In this document: piece by piece, positions 11,845 to 24,500 of the stretch
Numbering within the stretch: the first letter of the stretch is position 1
How the letters are laid out: each line of letters starts with the position of its first letter
Source of the DNA: Hansfordia pulvinata
Lineage: Eukaryota; Ascomycota; Sordariomycetes; Xylariales
Assembly: GCA_006538405.1 (NCBI GenBank)
Contig: BJKQ01000010.1
Coordinates: 744,001-808,000, forward strand
Direction: 5' to 3'
DNA: 64,000 bases
Translations under genes and position numbers: made by a program
Notes under the pieces: generated by a model
What the model was told of the DNA's origin: nothing
The model's database searches: none
What the model saw: the letters and a program-made list of their open reading frames with translations, nothing else

Positions 11845-14800
11845 ATGAACTTGTTCACCATGTTCAGAAAGCTCTTTGGCCGTCGCCGCCACACTACTGA
11901 GGATGTGGCTGAGGCTGGCCAGGGCACCCTGTTTGGCCGACCGATCACCATCTCCAACCACCAGCTGACCAACCCTGAGAACATGGGCTGGAAAGAATGG
12001 ATTAAATACTGCAGTCTGGGTAAGTCCTCTTGTTTCCCTTTCCCCTTACAGCCTTGCATGCCTTAACATGCTCAAGCCACCTGGGGCAGGCATCTTGAAC
12101 CTTGCTGGTGCTAACCTGCTGCCTCCCTGCAGTCACTATCTTGTTCTTCCTCTGGGGCTTTGCCTATGGTCTTCTTGACGGTAAGTGCTGCCCCCACCCA
12201 GCAGAGAGGCCTGCTGCCAGACTGTCCCCGCCGCCCCGAGTGTCATCGCCGCCCGACTGTCATCGCTGCCCTCAGAGCACAGAAGCCCTGCTGCTGCTGC
12301 TATTGCTACTGCTTCTGCTGCTGCCACCCGCCCACAAAGCCCGAAAACCCGCCCACAGAGACGAAAAGAACAAAGTCCTCCTGCCCTCCTCCCCACCACT
12401 CTGCTTGTTTGGCTGCCTGCCTGCTTCAGCAGCAGCTTTTTCATCATCACCCACCTCCTCCACCACCTCATCCGCCTCCATCACCACCTCCTCCGTCTAA
12501 ATCTTCATCTCCATCAACATCACCTTCGTTTTTCCCAGCTTATGAGCCTGGTCCCATTCTCGCGCGGTCAGCATCACCAGTCGGCTGACCTCTTTTTCGA
12601 CGCTTCCCAGTTTTGAATAACCACTTCCGGGACTCGCTGCAGCTCTCGTCGGCGCAGGCGGCTGGGGTATCCAGCGCCTACTTCAGCGCCTACTTCTTCA
12701 TGCCGCCCACCCTCTCCGGCTGGATCCTGCGCCGCTTCGGCTTCCGCGCCACCTTCCTCTCCGGTACGTTGTCCACTTGCTTGCTGACTTCTCGGGGGTT
12801 CGTGATGGAGATCAGTCTGCTGCTGCTGCTGCTACTGCTACGGCTTCTGCTGCTGCTTCTGCTGCTGCTGCTACCTCATCCCCCCTCCAGTTGAACAAAC
12901 ACCAGCTGACCCGATACGCCCCTCTCCCAGGTCTCGCCCTCCTCGCCACCGGAAGCCTGCTCTTCATGCCGGCCACTCGGCTGAGGAGCTTCAAGGGCTT
13001 CTGCGGCGCCATGTTCATCGTCGGATCTGGCCTGGCCACCCTCGAGACGGGGGCCGACCCGTAAGTCTTCTTCCCTATAGTCCTTCATTCCTCGTCTTCC
13101 CAGCCAGCATTCCCACAAAGCCAACTCCTGCCCCCCGGGAGGAGGGAAGCACCGACAACAGCAACACATGTTTCCCCCCTTCGAGCGTGCAGCAAAAGAC
13201 TGACCCCCGCCGAAAAAACGGGACACAGATACCTCGCCGTCTGCGGCCCGCCTCGGTTCTCCGAGATCCGCCTCAACCTGGCGCAGGCGGTCCAGGGCGC
13301 GGGCTCGTTCGCGGGGCCCCTCATGTCGAGCCAGACCTTCTTCCGCTCGGGCATGGAGGAGGCCGGCGAGGGCCTCGACAACGTGCAGTGGGTGTACCTG
13401 GGCGTGGCGGGCTTCGTGGTCCTGCTCATGGGCGCCTTCCTGCGCATGCCCATGCCCGAGATCACCGACGCGGACATGGGCGTGCAGGAGGCGCGCATCG
13501 ACCACACCACCACCGGCAGCCACCGGCAGAACGGGGACCACGGCGGCGGTCACGGCGGTGATGGTCTCTTCGAAGTCGACGTCGAGAGGCACCAGCGCCA
13601 GCGCCGCCTGGCCACGGGCAGGGACCTGCGCTCCGACGATCTGCCCATCTGGAGGCAGACCAACCTGCTGCTGGCCGTCTGGTCCCAGTTCTGCTACGTG
13701 GGGGCACAAGTCGCTGTGGCCGTAAGTTGTCCTGTTTTGTCCTGTCTTGTCTTGTGTTTGCATGGATTGCCTGGTCTGGAGTTTTGGCCTGCTGACACTT
13801 TGCCTCTTCTCCCTCTCGCGCAGAACTACTTCATCGACTTTTGCCTCGAGGCCGGACGCACCAAGGAGCAAGCAGGTAAGATCTCGTCCCCTCCCTCCCT
13901 CTTCCCTCCTCTTGTCCCCTCCCATCCATCCCTCGAATCTTTGCGAAAGCCCTCCCATGAAACGCAGCCCCAGCTAACAACGATCGACCCCCCCCTCTCA
14001 CAGCCGACCTCCTGGCGGCGGCTCAGGGCCTCTACGCGCTGAACCGCTTCGTCGCGGGCGTCATGCTCATGTTCCCGTCGGTGCGCCCGCGCCGACTGCT
14101 CCCCTGGTACCTGGGCTCGTGCGTGCTGTTCGCGTCGCTGGCCGTCGTCCTGACCCCGGAGACCCTGCGCCTCACCCAGCCCGGCCAGCAGCAGATGGTG
14201 CTGAACGCCTCGGTCGCCGCGCTGATCCTGCTCATGTGCGCCGAGAGCGCGTGCTTCGCCACCATCTTCACGATGGGCCTGCGCGGGCTGGGCAGGCACA
14301 CCAAGCTCGGGGGCAGCCTGCTGGTCGCCGCCATCTCGGGCGGCATGGTCTTCCCCCCGATCACGGGAGCCGTGCGCGACCTGGCCGGCGCCCACGTCGC
14401 CATGTCCGTCCCTCTGGTCGGTTTCGTCCTGGCCCTCGTGTGAGTCTTTTCTGTTGCCCTCCTTCCCTTGCCCCCCCCCTTTTTTTTTGTCTGCCTGCCT
14501 GTCTGTCTCTCACTTTCATCTCCCGTTCAACTCGCTGACATTGGAAATTCCGCCCCCCCCCCCCCCTCCGCAGCTACCCGGCCTACGTCAACCTGTCCAC
14601 CAGAGCCCAGCGCCTGATGGACACGCGCCGGGAGACGAGCGTCGGCATCGCCGGCATCGAGGACAACCAAGGCGACGACGACGACCCGACGACTCCCATC
14701 GTCGGCGGGCCCAGACCCGGCACCCGGACCCCGAGCAACCCGCTCACCAGGAACAGCGGCCCCAACTCCCCGGACTCGACCTGCGGCCTGGCCCGACGCG

Positions 14801-15662
14801 CCAGCAACACCCGGCGCAACTGGCGCCACCGCCGCCAGGGGACCGAGCTCAACGGCGAGGATGACGACGACGGCAGCAGCGCCATCGAGCTGGTCGACAT
14901 GTCCTCCCCCCGACCCCACGTCTGCGGCCCCGGTTGTTCGTCCACCGCCAACCACCACCACCACCACACCACCACTCCGACCACCCGCGGCACCAGCGGT
15001 CCGGCAATGCCATCGCCGGCCGTACTCTCCCGTGGCAGTGCCGGCCGTGGTCGTCGCGGTGTGTCTTCTGGTCCCGTCTCTGGTGGTGTTTCCGGTCCCG
15101 TCTCTGGTGGTGTCCCCGGTCCCGTCCAGGTCCTCGCCCCGCCGCCCCCTCAGGCGGCATCATCTCCAGCGCCCTCGGTTTCTTCTCCGGCCTCGTCTCC
15201 TCTTCTTCTTCTTCCCCTGCCGTCGCCCCTGCTGCTGCTGCAGCACCCACTCCCGCTTCGGTCCCAGGCTTCTCCGTCGGTGGTGGTGCCGGTCCCGGCC
15301 TGAGCGCCGCGCGTCCCAACAGGCCTCGGCCGGGCCACATTGACGTCCTGGCCGCCGCGGGCCGTGCTCGCAACACCATCACCACCGCAGGAAGAGGAAC
15401 AGGAGGGGGAGGCCACGTCGACCTCATCCAAGCCGCGACCGCTGCCCGCGCCCACGACCACCGCCGCACGACGACGACCACCACCACCACCACCACCAAC
15501 ACCGGTGGTGGTATTCCTCCTCGCCGTCGTGGTGGTGCTGCTGGTGGTCGTGGTCGTGGCGTCGGCCTGACCCAGTCGGCCTCGGATCACGAGGTCGAGC
15601 ACCCGGGTCAGCCCCGCAACGTCCACGGGCTGGGCGACGACGACCTGTGGCGCGCGTTCTGA
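11845..15662 (+). CDS. FucP-type MFS sugar transporter (fucose/glucose/galactose permease family)
   Basis: Proton-coupled sugar symporter of the FHS branch of the MFS, plasma membrane. Exons: 11845-12019, 12133-12180, 12611-12763, 12931-13060, 13229-13721, 13824-13875, 14004-14439 and 14574-15662; all junctions keep frame. Family marks in order: VTILFFLWGFAYGLLDVLNNHF, GWILRRFGFRAT, the FIVGSGLATLETGADPYLAVCGPP block, NLAQAVQGAGSFAGP and a final GGMVFPPITG helix. Twelve helices are expected; a loop of about 60 residues rich in H and D splits the two halves. After the last helix comes a tail of some 350 residues, very hydrophilic, with SGPVSGGV repeats (15063-15128), ending GDDDLWRAF. The tail changes frame near 15145-15149: either one C is missing from a C5 run (858 residues) or 15059-15153 is a further intron (826 residues). 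The codon bias of the downstream frame is strong, so the stop at 15303 in the other frame is not the true end. Confidence 0.9.
14553..14566. repeat. Poly(C) run, 14 nt, in an intron
   Basis: C run at the acceptor side of the last transporter intron, acting as part of its pyrimidine tract. Confidence 0.85.
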
Positions 15663-16486
15663 AGCAGGAGAGGAACGCGAAGAGGCGAGGTGAGGTGAGG
15701 TGAGAAGTGAGGGGGGGAGAAGAGAGTTTCCGTCCGTCCGTCCGTCCGTCCGTCTGCTCATGTCTTTGTTTCCTCGTTCCTCCTGCTTTTTCTGTATCCC
15801 CTTTTCTTTCCGTCTACCGGTTCGAATCCGGGGACGAGAAAAGGGTGCAGGAGGACTCGAAGAGGATCGGTTCGGAAGGTTTCGGTTTCGGTTTGGGCTT
15901 CGGTCGGAATTGCGCTCTGGTTAGCTGGGAGAAAGAAACCCCCAGCGGAAACAGGGGGAGAGGGAGAGATAAGGCGCGCAGAGAGGGCGCGCAGAGAGAA
16001 GAAGAGAATGAGAGCTGGGTCCCACAGAGGGAAGTACCCGGGTAGCAGTCGAGGTCGAGCGCGCACTGGTGGCGCGAGTAATGAGAATGATGCCCGATGC
16101 GATAACGTTCAGTCCTGCCTGCTTTCGAGTGACCTTCGTAGAATATCTGTGTCGAGAGAGCCTGGGCTGTTCCCGTTGACAAAGCTGCACCGGGGAAGCT
16201 GCCCGGAACACGAGACTCGGCACAGACTCACTGCACAATCTCGCCTCACCATCACTTTGAATCGCTTGAAGCGCAACCATGAGGAGCCGAATCTGTCGAT
16301 TCGATTTTACTACTTTTCCCCCCGCAAGTCTATGATGGTCGCGTCATACCCGTAGCTAGCAGCCAGCTTTGCTTTTAGTCAAGGTATCATACACCAGCCG
16401 CTGCAACTACCATCCAAATGCTCCTTTTCATTCTCTCGTCAGTTTCGTAGCCCTACTATGACCCTGATATCCCCATCACCTCACGT
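15663..16486. other. Convergent intergenic, 0.8 kb
   Basis: Lies between the 3' ends of the transporter and CCT7. Contains GAGGT repeats (about 15684-15702) and a (CGTC)6 tract (15731-15754). No gene seen. Confidence 0.6.
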
Positions 16487-18396
16487 CTATCTCCTGGGCA
16501 TGCCCCTGCCGCGGCCCCGAAGAGCTCTCTGTGCCGCGCCCGGCGGTAGCGGCTTGTTGGGGGCTTGGGGCTGTGCGCTCTCCTCGTTGCGGATCGTCTC
16601 GTCAACTCCCAGGATCAGGCAGCTGGCCTCGATGGCGGCCTGGATGGCGTTGGTCTTGACCAGGGCAGGCTCCCAAACGAACTTGGCCATCATGTCGGTG
16701 ACGCCGCCGTTGTCAAAGTCGACACCGGCCCAGACGTTGCCCTTGCGGTGCTCGACACGAAGCTTGTTGAGAACGTCGGTGGCGTCAAAGCCGGCGTTGT
16801 CGCACAGCTGGCGGGGCACGACCTCGAGGGCCTTGGCAAACGACTTGATGACGCCCTGTTGCTTGTCGCGGATGTTCTTGTCCGCGAAGCGGTGCAGGCT
16901 GGCGGAAACCTCCATCTCGGTAGCACCGCCTCCTCCCACAATCATGTGGTTCTTGATGGCGCGCTTGACAATCATGATGGCGTCGTGCAGGGAGCGCTCG
17001 ACCTCGGCGATGAACTGCTCGGCTCCGCCTCGGAGGACCAGGGTACACGTCTTGGCCTCGGGGCACTCCTCGAAAAAGTTGAATCGCTCGCCTCCGATCT
17101 GGCGCTCCTCGAAACTGCCGCAGGCACCAAGGTGTTGTGCTTGGATGTCGGAGCACGTAGACTGGATGGTGGCTCCGGTGGCCTGGACGACGCGCTCGAG
17201 GTCCTCGGAAGACACGCGACCGGCACAGAACACATCGCGGTCGGCAAAGAACTGGGTCGCAAGATCGCCAATGGGCAGCTTGGACAGAACGACCTTGGCG
17301 CCGGTCTTGTAGATGGCCTCGAGCTTCTTGAAGATGATCTGCCACTCGGCGTCGACAATAGCCTGGTACTCCGAGACCTGCTCCACACGGACCTCGGCGT
17401 TATCCTTCTCAGCCTTGAGCTCCAGCTCGACGTTGAGGCAGACAATCTTGGGCTGCTTGAAGGTCTTGGGTTGTTGCTCGAAACCGGCGTAGGAGAAGGT
17501 CTTCTTGAAAGCGACGCCGTTCACGAAAAGAGAGTCGGTCAGGGAACCGCCGGGGATCTTCTTGACGCCAATGAGCTTCTCGTTGAGGTCGTCCTGGTTC
17601 AGGGAAAGGACGGCATCGACAACCACTGTGATTACGTGTCAGCAAATGCGGCCTCGAGAGGCGGCGGGGGACGCACTCTTGGTGAAGAAGTCGGTATTCC
17701 TCTTGATCAGCTTGCTGGTCATGGCGGTGGCGGCCAGCTTGCGCAGGGTTTCGCGGCGATCGGCCTCGTCGGTGCGGACGGCAATCTCCTTGATCTTGTT
17801 GATGGCCATGGTGGAGGCGCGGCGTAGACCCTTGATGATGACCTGGGAGCTGACACCGGACTCCACATGGTCGTGGATCTCCTTGAGGATCTCGCCGGCG
17901 AGGACGACGACCGAGGTGGTGCCGTCACCGACCTCGGCGTCCTGGGAGCGGGCAATGTCGACGAGAATGCGGGCGGCGGGGTGGACAATGTCGAGGAGCT
18001 TCATGACGGTGGCGCCGTCGTTGGTGATGGTTTGGCGGCCGTTCTCGTCGACCATCAGCAGGTCGCCGCCATAGGGGCCGAGCGTGGATTTGATGGTGGC
18101 CTGGACGGCCATGCAGGCGTTGATGTTGGAGATGATCTGACCCTTGCCCTGAGAGGCATCGGTGCCTTGGATTTGTTAGCTTAGTCCTGGCAGAGTCTTT
18201 CCAGCGAGAGCGCCAACTAGCCAGCGCCGACCTATAATCGTGTCGAGTGGTCGAAGAGCCGCTGGCGGGCCAGGCGAAGAAGACTCCTGAGGATTACGAA
18301 GCCGCGGGGATCAACCCCAAGCACAAGCGCCAGAGCCAAAGAAAACCTACCCTCTTTGAGGACGATAATCGTCGGTGTCTGGCCACCGAACGACAT
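16487..18396 (-). CDS. CCT7: T-complex protein 1 subunit eta (CCT7)
   Basis: Subunit of the eight-membered cytosolic TRiC/CCT chaperonin that folds actin, tubulin and WD proteins with ATP. Exons 18396-18351, 18165-17677 and 17625-16487; both introns are in phase 1, the first 185 nt and the second 51 nt; 557 residues (human about 543). Visible family marks: N-terminal [10 protein letters not shown] then [12 protein letters not shown]-site TLGPYGGD and the catalytic GDGTTS loop, the eta-specific [48 protein letters not shown], and C-terminal [12 protein letters not shown] and VDETIRN. The tail ends in an RGRGRG stretch. The second intron splits the ATG of a tempting internal start (MVVDAV), so that methionine is simply encoded across the junction. 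Frame is clean. Confidence 0.97.
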
Positions 18397-19360
18397 GTTG
18401 GCGGACTGTGCGGAAGCGTGGGATGCGGGCCAGGTGGGTGGTGGTGATGGTGGTCGAGGGAGGAAATGGCGGGGTTCGCCGGTGCGCAGTCTGGGCCCGC
18501 AGTCGAGCAGGGACGAAACAGCTCAGGGTCGATCCGGGGAGCTTGTGTTCCTGGAACGTCGAGCGGCGCGGCGTGATGTGAGGCCTGGGCACAGTCGAGC
18601 GAGGACGAGGGCGAGGTTGGTGGCAGGGTGCTGGTGGGCTATTGTCAGTCTCGAGGTCGGCGGTGACAGCGACTTGCAGCACAGTTCTGTTAGGTTCTGG
18701 TTCTGCGTGCCCGCCTGTGGAGCTTCCCCTACCTACTACGCACGCAGGGGAGGAGGACACCTGCGGTACCTGAGGTGCCTGCCTCTCGGAGACGGGGCGG
18801 CGAGGACAGGTAGAGCTACGCACAAAGGCTCGTAGACCGCCCGTCTCTGCCGCGACTGGGCTGCCCCGCGCCGTAGAAGTACAAACGCTGTGATTGCCGT
18901 CCGATAGAGCTATCGCCCAACTTTTAGCTGCTCCTCGAAAAATTGTCAGGCGGCGCTGCCAGCGTAGGGGCTCGGGCACGGACCACTCGCGCGCACCCTC
19001 AAGCCTGAGTGGCCTGGGCTGCTGGAGTTGCCCCTCCATGGCGGGGTAGGTGGGCGGAACCACGAGTGCAAGTAGGTACTCGTACCTCCTTTCATCTGGC
19101 GCCGCTCAACGCTGCCCCGCCATGTGCATCTACTCGCATAACTACCTTACCTACCTACCCACGCACAGCTGAGGCCAGTGGCCGAATTGCAACATCACGT
19201 CAACGTTGGACAACCACAGCAGCACGATGGCTTCAAATTCGCTTTTCATGACGCTGCACGATGCAATGAGCTCCGCGTGGCAGCAGTTGGAATGCTAGCT
19301 GACCGACAGTGCCTGCGCTATGGATGCAAAACACTAAAAAGACTGCCGCCCCGGCCGTCG
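18397..19360. other. CCT7 upstream region, about 0.96 kb
   Basis: Promoter side of CCT7 and 3' side of the Spt10-like gene. It includes a TACTCGTA octamer at 19077-19084 and a TTACCTACCTACCC tract near 19144. No gene seen. Confidence 0.6.
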
Positions 19361-21515
19361 TCACCCCGTGTCAAACACCAGCTCGTGGATGTTGCTCCGC
19401 ATAGGCCGCGGCAGCCCACCGCCCCTCGTCGCGCTGTGGCTCCGCGAGCTGCTGTCCGAATCGGCCCCTCCGCCGCCTCAGCCGTGGCCGCCGCGAGGAC
19501 CGCAAAGTCCTCGTCCTCGCCCATCACGTCGTCGCCGTCGTCGTCGTCATCTTCGTCTACGGAACCTATCCCCACCGCATCGCCGCCCATCAGCATGTCC
19601 AGGTCCCGGTCCACGTCGCCCACTTGGGCGTCAGCGTCCCCGCGGCGGCGGCGCAGGTGAAGCGAGGAAGCTGGCGGTGGTGTCGGTATTAGCCGCGCCG
19701 ACGACGCTCGTTCCGCCGCCGCCGCCGCCGCCTCCTCCCCCTCTATCCCGTCTTGCATCGTCAGCTGCGGGTCGATAGGCAGATAGTTCCCTGCCCCTCC
19801 TGACCCGCCCGCCAGCGCCGCCGCGTCGACTACGAGAGAGCGGTGTTCTTCGTGGTGGTGCTGCCTGCTCGGCTCCAAGCCGCTCTGAGGGCGGATGTGG
19901 TAGGGGTGGTAGGGGTGCTCGCCGTAGAACCCGCCGTCGCTGTAGCTCTCCACACCCGCTGCTGCAACATCGCCGTGCGACAACGGCGGCGGCGGCGGCG
20001 GCTGGACCGGGTTGAGCAGCGAGGCGATGTCGTGGGGGCCGACGTACGGAGGCGTGGGGCCCGCGGCGGCCGCCGCGCTTCCCATCGAGCCGGCGCCGGC
20101 GCCGGCGTCGCCCTGGTCCCCCAGACCGGAGCCCCCCTCCTCCTCGTCAACCACCATAGCGGCGTAGTCTGGGTTAGTGGCGGGCGGCGGGGTCACGTCG
20201 ATGACATTGTCAGAAGAGCCGAGGCGGCGGGGCCCTGGGGCGCCCTGGCCGCCGCTGCTGCAGTGTTAGTAGCAACAGTTGTAGCAGCGGGCACGTGGAA
20301 AGCAGTCTTGTTGTTGTTGCTGTTGCTGTAAATGTAGCTGTTGCTGTGGCCGTTGCTGCCCGCGGCAGAGGGGTCTTTGCAGCTGGGGCACAACCTAATT
20401 ACATCGGACACGGTCTCCTTGATGCGGCTCCAGTGGTACCTCTCGGCTATGCCGGCCGTCGTCTTGTTGATGCCGGTGTGGCCGAGGCGCTCGTGGGCGG
20501 CGCGGGCGATGTCGACCTGGCGCGGGGGGTCGCTGATGACCTCCTTGCCCTTGAGCATGAGGACGTCGCTGTCGAGCAGCTTGTAGTGGGTGGCCGCGCT
20601 ACGGAGCCTGCTTTTCTCGGCCCGGTTAGAACCGTTCGGGTAGCGGCCGTGCTTGAGGTAGAACTTGATCTTGTCGAAGCGCTCTTCACTCACGAGAAGC
20701 GGGTCCTGGGCGCCGCCCGGGTGGTTGTAGTTGGCGCCGGCGCCGGTGCCGTTCGGGTCGCCGGCGCCGGTGCCGTCGCCGTTGGGGTCGCCGGGACCGC
20801 CGTCCGGGGGGGCCGGGAGGTCGCGGCCGTAGATGATGGCGTCGACGAGGCGGTCCGGGTAGGACTTGAGGTTGCCGCAGCCCTTGACGCGGCCGATGCG
20901 CTTGAAGCCGAGGGCGTCCCAGATGCGACAGGAAGCGACGTTGGTCTCGTAGACGAGGTTGAAGACGGAGTAGGAGTAGCCGAGCTTGGGGGCCCAGTCG
21001 AGGTAGGCCTCGCCCATGAGGCGGCCGACGCCGCGGCCGCGGGAGGCGTCGGTGACGAGGAAGCCGGCGTTGCAGACGTGGCTGCTGCGGCCCGGGTAGT
21101 TGGGCTTGATGTAGAAGCTGCCGAGGCAGTCGCGGGACCAGTCGCGGGAGCCGTCGGCGGCGAGGACGTCGGCGGGGTCGGCGATGGGGCCGAGCAGCAT
21201 GACGCCGGCAAAGTTCTGCAGCCAGTAGGTGGCGAAGCGGTCGAAGGGCATGGGGTCGATCATGGGGTAGGTGTCGCCGCCCTCGACCTCCTTGGCGAAC
21301 TGGTCGGACAGGTAGCGCAGCAGCGAGTCGGGGACCTGGTCGCGCGAGACAAAGGGCACGATGGTGGCGGTGGTCTGGCGGTCGCGCAGGGTGACCTGCC
21401 GCGGGGCGATGGAGGGCGGCAGGGCCGGCGGCTGCTGGGCCGGGTCCGGGAACGGCTCGACCCCGGACACCCGGTGGATGGTCGGCGCCGACGGGTCGTC
21501 CATGATGGCCGGCAT
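19361..21515 (-). CDS. GNAT acetyltransferase with H2C2 zinc finger, Spt10-like
   Basis: Residues about 47-215 form a GNAT fold with acetyl-CoA loop RGRGVGRLM and the GFLVTDASRG and FNLVYETNVAS strands. Residues 337-380 form an integrase-type zinc finger: H341-x4-H346 then C376-x2-C379. GNAT plus H2C2 is the arrangement of yeast Spt10, a histone-gene activator; the equivalence is inferred from domain order. After the finger come Q/N/S/A-rich and H/P-rich stretches and an acidic run, ending RSNIHELVFDTG. Two frame changes must be resolved. Near 20229-20232, either one C is missing from a minus-strand C4, or 20294-20245 is a 50-nt intron with a CTACTAAC branch. Near 19463-19468 one base is missing; without it the frame would end at 19318 in sequence of poor codon bias. 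Corrected length is 718 residues (701 with the intron). Domains are secure, C-terminal half less so. Confidence 0.82.
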
Positions 21516-24500
21516 CTCGGCGGTGGTACGGCCCCCCGGGTGATGAGGATCTGCAAGGCAGCAGGTTTCTAGGGGGTCCTGGTCAGCAGGTCGTCCAAGC
21601 AGGTCTGTCTATAGTGATACTGGTATGTACGGGATGAAGCGATATGTTGCGCTTCAGTTCATTCGAAAAGTAGGGGAGATGGGAAAGGAGAAACCCTGCA
21701 ACAACGCAAGGTAACTAAAGACGTATTTAGGGTGAAGCTGTGTGCATTTACGGCAGGATGGAGGATGTGAGTGAAGGGACAAGACGAACAGTATTGCTAT
21801 GCTGAATGTTGGAGGTCCTTCCGATAGGGCGGGCGGGCACGGCACAACGGGGGCGCAGCTGCCGGGATGGCGGCCGATGACCGGCAGAGAGCGTGCCAGG
21901 GGGTGAGGACCCCAGAGCCGGCTCTACTACCGAGTGGCCTAAAAGTTGGATAGACTCAAAGCCAAGGTCAATGCATGTACTGGCTCGGCTCAGCCCGGCG
22001 GCGTGGAATAGGGCGAGAGTCGAGGTGGGAGGGCGGCGGCGCAGGCTGTGATGAAATATGCGCAGGGGATCCGTTCGGAGGCGGGCGGCGGGGTCGAGGG
22101 CGGCGGGGACGGACCAACACTGCGAGGTCTGCGCGCCTTTCGGCTCCCGCTGTCGATCGACTTTAGTGTCTCCCGCGCCCTTTGGTCTTGGCTAAGAGGG
22201 GAGCTTGTGTTGGGGCATGTCAATGGAGGCCGACGTTCAATGTTGGCGTGCTTCTGTTCCCTGCTACTAGGTACCCCAAGATAAGATCAGACACAAAATG
22301 GGGCATTCTATCCGTACATGTACCTAATCTACCTACCTACCTCAATATTGGTAAGCCACAGTACGGGTTACTAAAGGGCAAATTCGAGACGGGTGGGAGT
22401 GGCCGCAGTCTCTGGGGTAGGCATTGTCCCCGTGATCGGATTCGGGGACAACCCGTTTGCCCGAAACTCATTGCTTCGCCCCGTACCCACGTACATGTAC
22501 CTGACATCTGAGGACAGCCCATTGATTACCGCATCCGTCTGCAAAAACGGCGAGAGGCACGATCGAGGTCCGCGCATCTCGGAGAATCAGACGTGTGTTA
22601 CCACGCCCGCCCACTTGGATTGGAATTTGGGCTGGCTCAGCAGTCGCCCCTGGGACGAGCCCCTCATTATCCAGGTCACCCAACGGTACCGAACCTCTCT
22701 ATGAGGTGGGCATGTAGCCACCAACCTACAGTCACAAAGGGCAAGGTAGCCCATTAGGTGCTTATCGACCATAGTACGTAAGCGGGTCGAGTTCCATACC
22801 TTTGACTCTGTACCTCTTACATAAGGTACCTTGGGTAAGGTGCCTACATGTATGTCATTGATGTAGTTATTTTCTCTCCAGTGCCGGCCTGTATTTGACT
22901 TCATCGAAGGCGCGCCCTTCTCCCGTCTCCCGAAGGGCGCCGTTTGGTGTCCCTCTTGCATAGACCACCACCTGATGGACTGACACTGCTGCCTTCGAGG
23001 GTCGGGTTTCTACGAGCACATACCTACCGGACTTGGTCAACTTTCTTGCCATGCGCTGACTCGTATGGAAACAGGGACCGGCCCGTCGGGTAAAGTCCAG
23101 CGCTCTCGCCAACCGCGTCATCGTCTCGACGCCGCGCCGAGCGGACGACATGTCGCCGAGAAGTGAGCGAAGAGTCGACGGGGGATCACGCCCGCCGCGG
23201 CCATGACACAAGTCGTCCGCCATTCGATCAACAGGACCCCAGCGAAGGGCGTACTGTCCTCGGGGTGCAGTCCTGGATCCGATCATGGGTTTCAGCAGGC
23301 AGAGCTGGCTGCTGCATCCTGACAGAGCCCACCATCAAAGGGCGGCGTTGCCTGCGCGGGCACGCCAGGTCAGATGACTTGGTCGTTCAGGGAGATTTTG
23401 AAGATGGAACCCCGTCACAGGTCCGCCTCATGTGCTTTGCGAGACAAGCACGATTTGAAGTGGTTCACATTGGAGTCACCACCTCGGCGACTACGGGCAG
23501 AGAAATTCCAAATCCACGTGTCACGGCTACCTTACGCTTCGCAGCCCAAGCTAACCTTACAGAGCGGCAAGGCTGAACCTCTCGAAATCATGCCGAGTCG
23601 TCGCGCTTCTGTAATCCCGGAATGCAAGCCCGAGCACAACACAAACAACGGTGGCTGCAGCCTCCTCATCGCCCTGGAGAAGAGCTGGGTCCTATCCCAA
23701 ACCAGCGTGCACCAAGTTCGAGAGACTTTGACGCTGCACTCCACCTCCAAAACGGGAGCTGAATGACTGCGTGGCAGACGGGACGCCAGAGAGAGCGGGG
23801 CTCCATTCATAGCTTCCACTTGCACCAATTCCGCGCCCAGTTGCAAACGCGCTTGCTTGCTATATCAACCATGGCTCCTCCCAGTCCTCCCCCTCTTCCC
23901 GACGCCGGCCAGCAGCGCCTTCGTTCCGCGCATGTCGACGGGGCCGTATCGGGCTGGACCCAGCGCCCCGGGGGAGGTGAGACGTAGGGCGGCCGAAGAC
24001 GTGCTTGGGGAAGTTGGCCACGGGGGCTGGTTAGCTGAGAGCGCGCAAAACCGTGCTTGGGGGGGGGGGCTGACCGCACAAGGCCCGGCAATTGTAGCGT
24101 ACTTGCTACGTGGGTAGGTGCGGGATGGCGAAGTGCAGGTTCAGCTCAGCGGCCGCTCCGGGTTCGTCTGCCTCGCCGGTGGCTGCATCGTGGGTGGCAC
24201 AGGCGAGAGAGCTCAGTACGAGTAGGTCTGTCCCCTACGTGCGCAGGTGAGCTTCTTCCGCTGGCAAAGTCGCCGGGTACCTAGCGAATACTCTCATGTC
24301 GAGTGCGCGGACGGCTGCGGGCTGCTGGCTGGGGAGAGGACACCGACCTGTCCCACGTACCGATATTTGGGAGAAAGTGGTCAAAGGCCCTCGCAACTCG
24401 CCGGGTTCGGCAACAAACACACCAAGAACTCTCCGAGGATCGTGGCTCGTAAGGATCGGGTAGCCAGACATCTACTCGTACCTGCAAGGAGGCAGGGGCG

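Noticed and set aside
15059..15153. 95-nt intron in the transporter tail
   Set aside because: Not excluded, but the 24-nt repeats in it are coding-like and one missing C explains the frame as well; left open in the gene entry.
15818..15838. tRNA-like T-arm (CCGGTTCGAATCCGG)
   Set aside because: No D-arm or A-box upstream and no convincing acceptor stem; chance match.
20295..21572. Long open frame antisense to the Spt10-like gene
   Set aside because: Same shadow effect; Gly/Val/Ala-rich nonsense.
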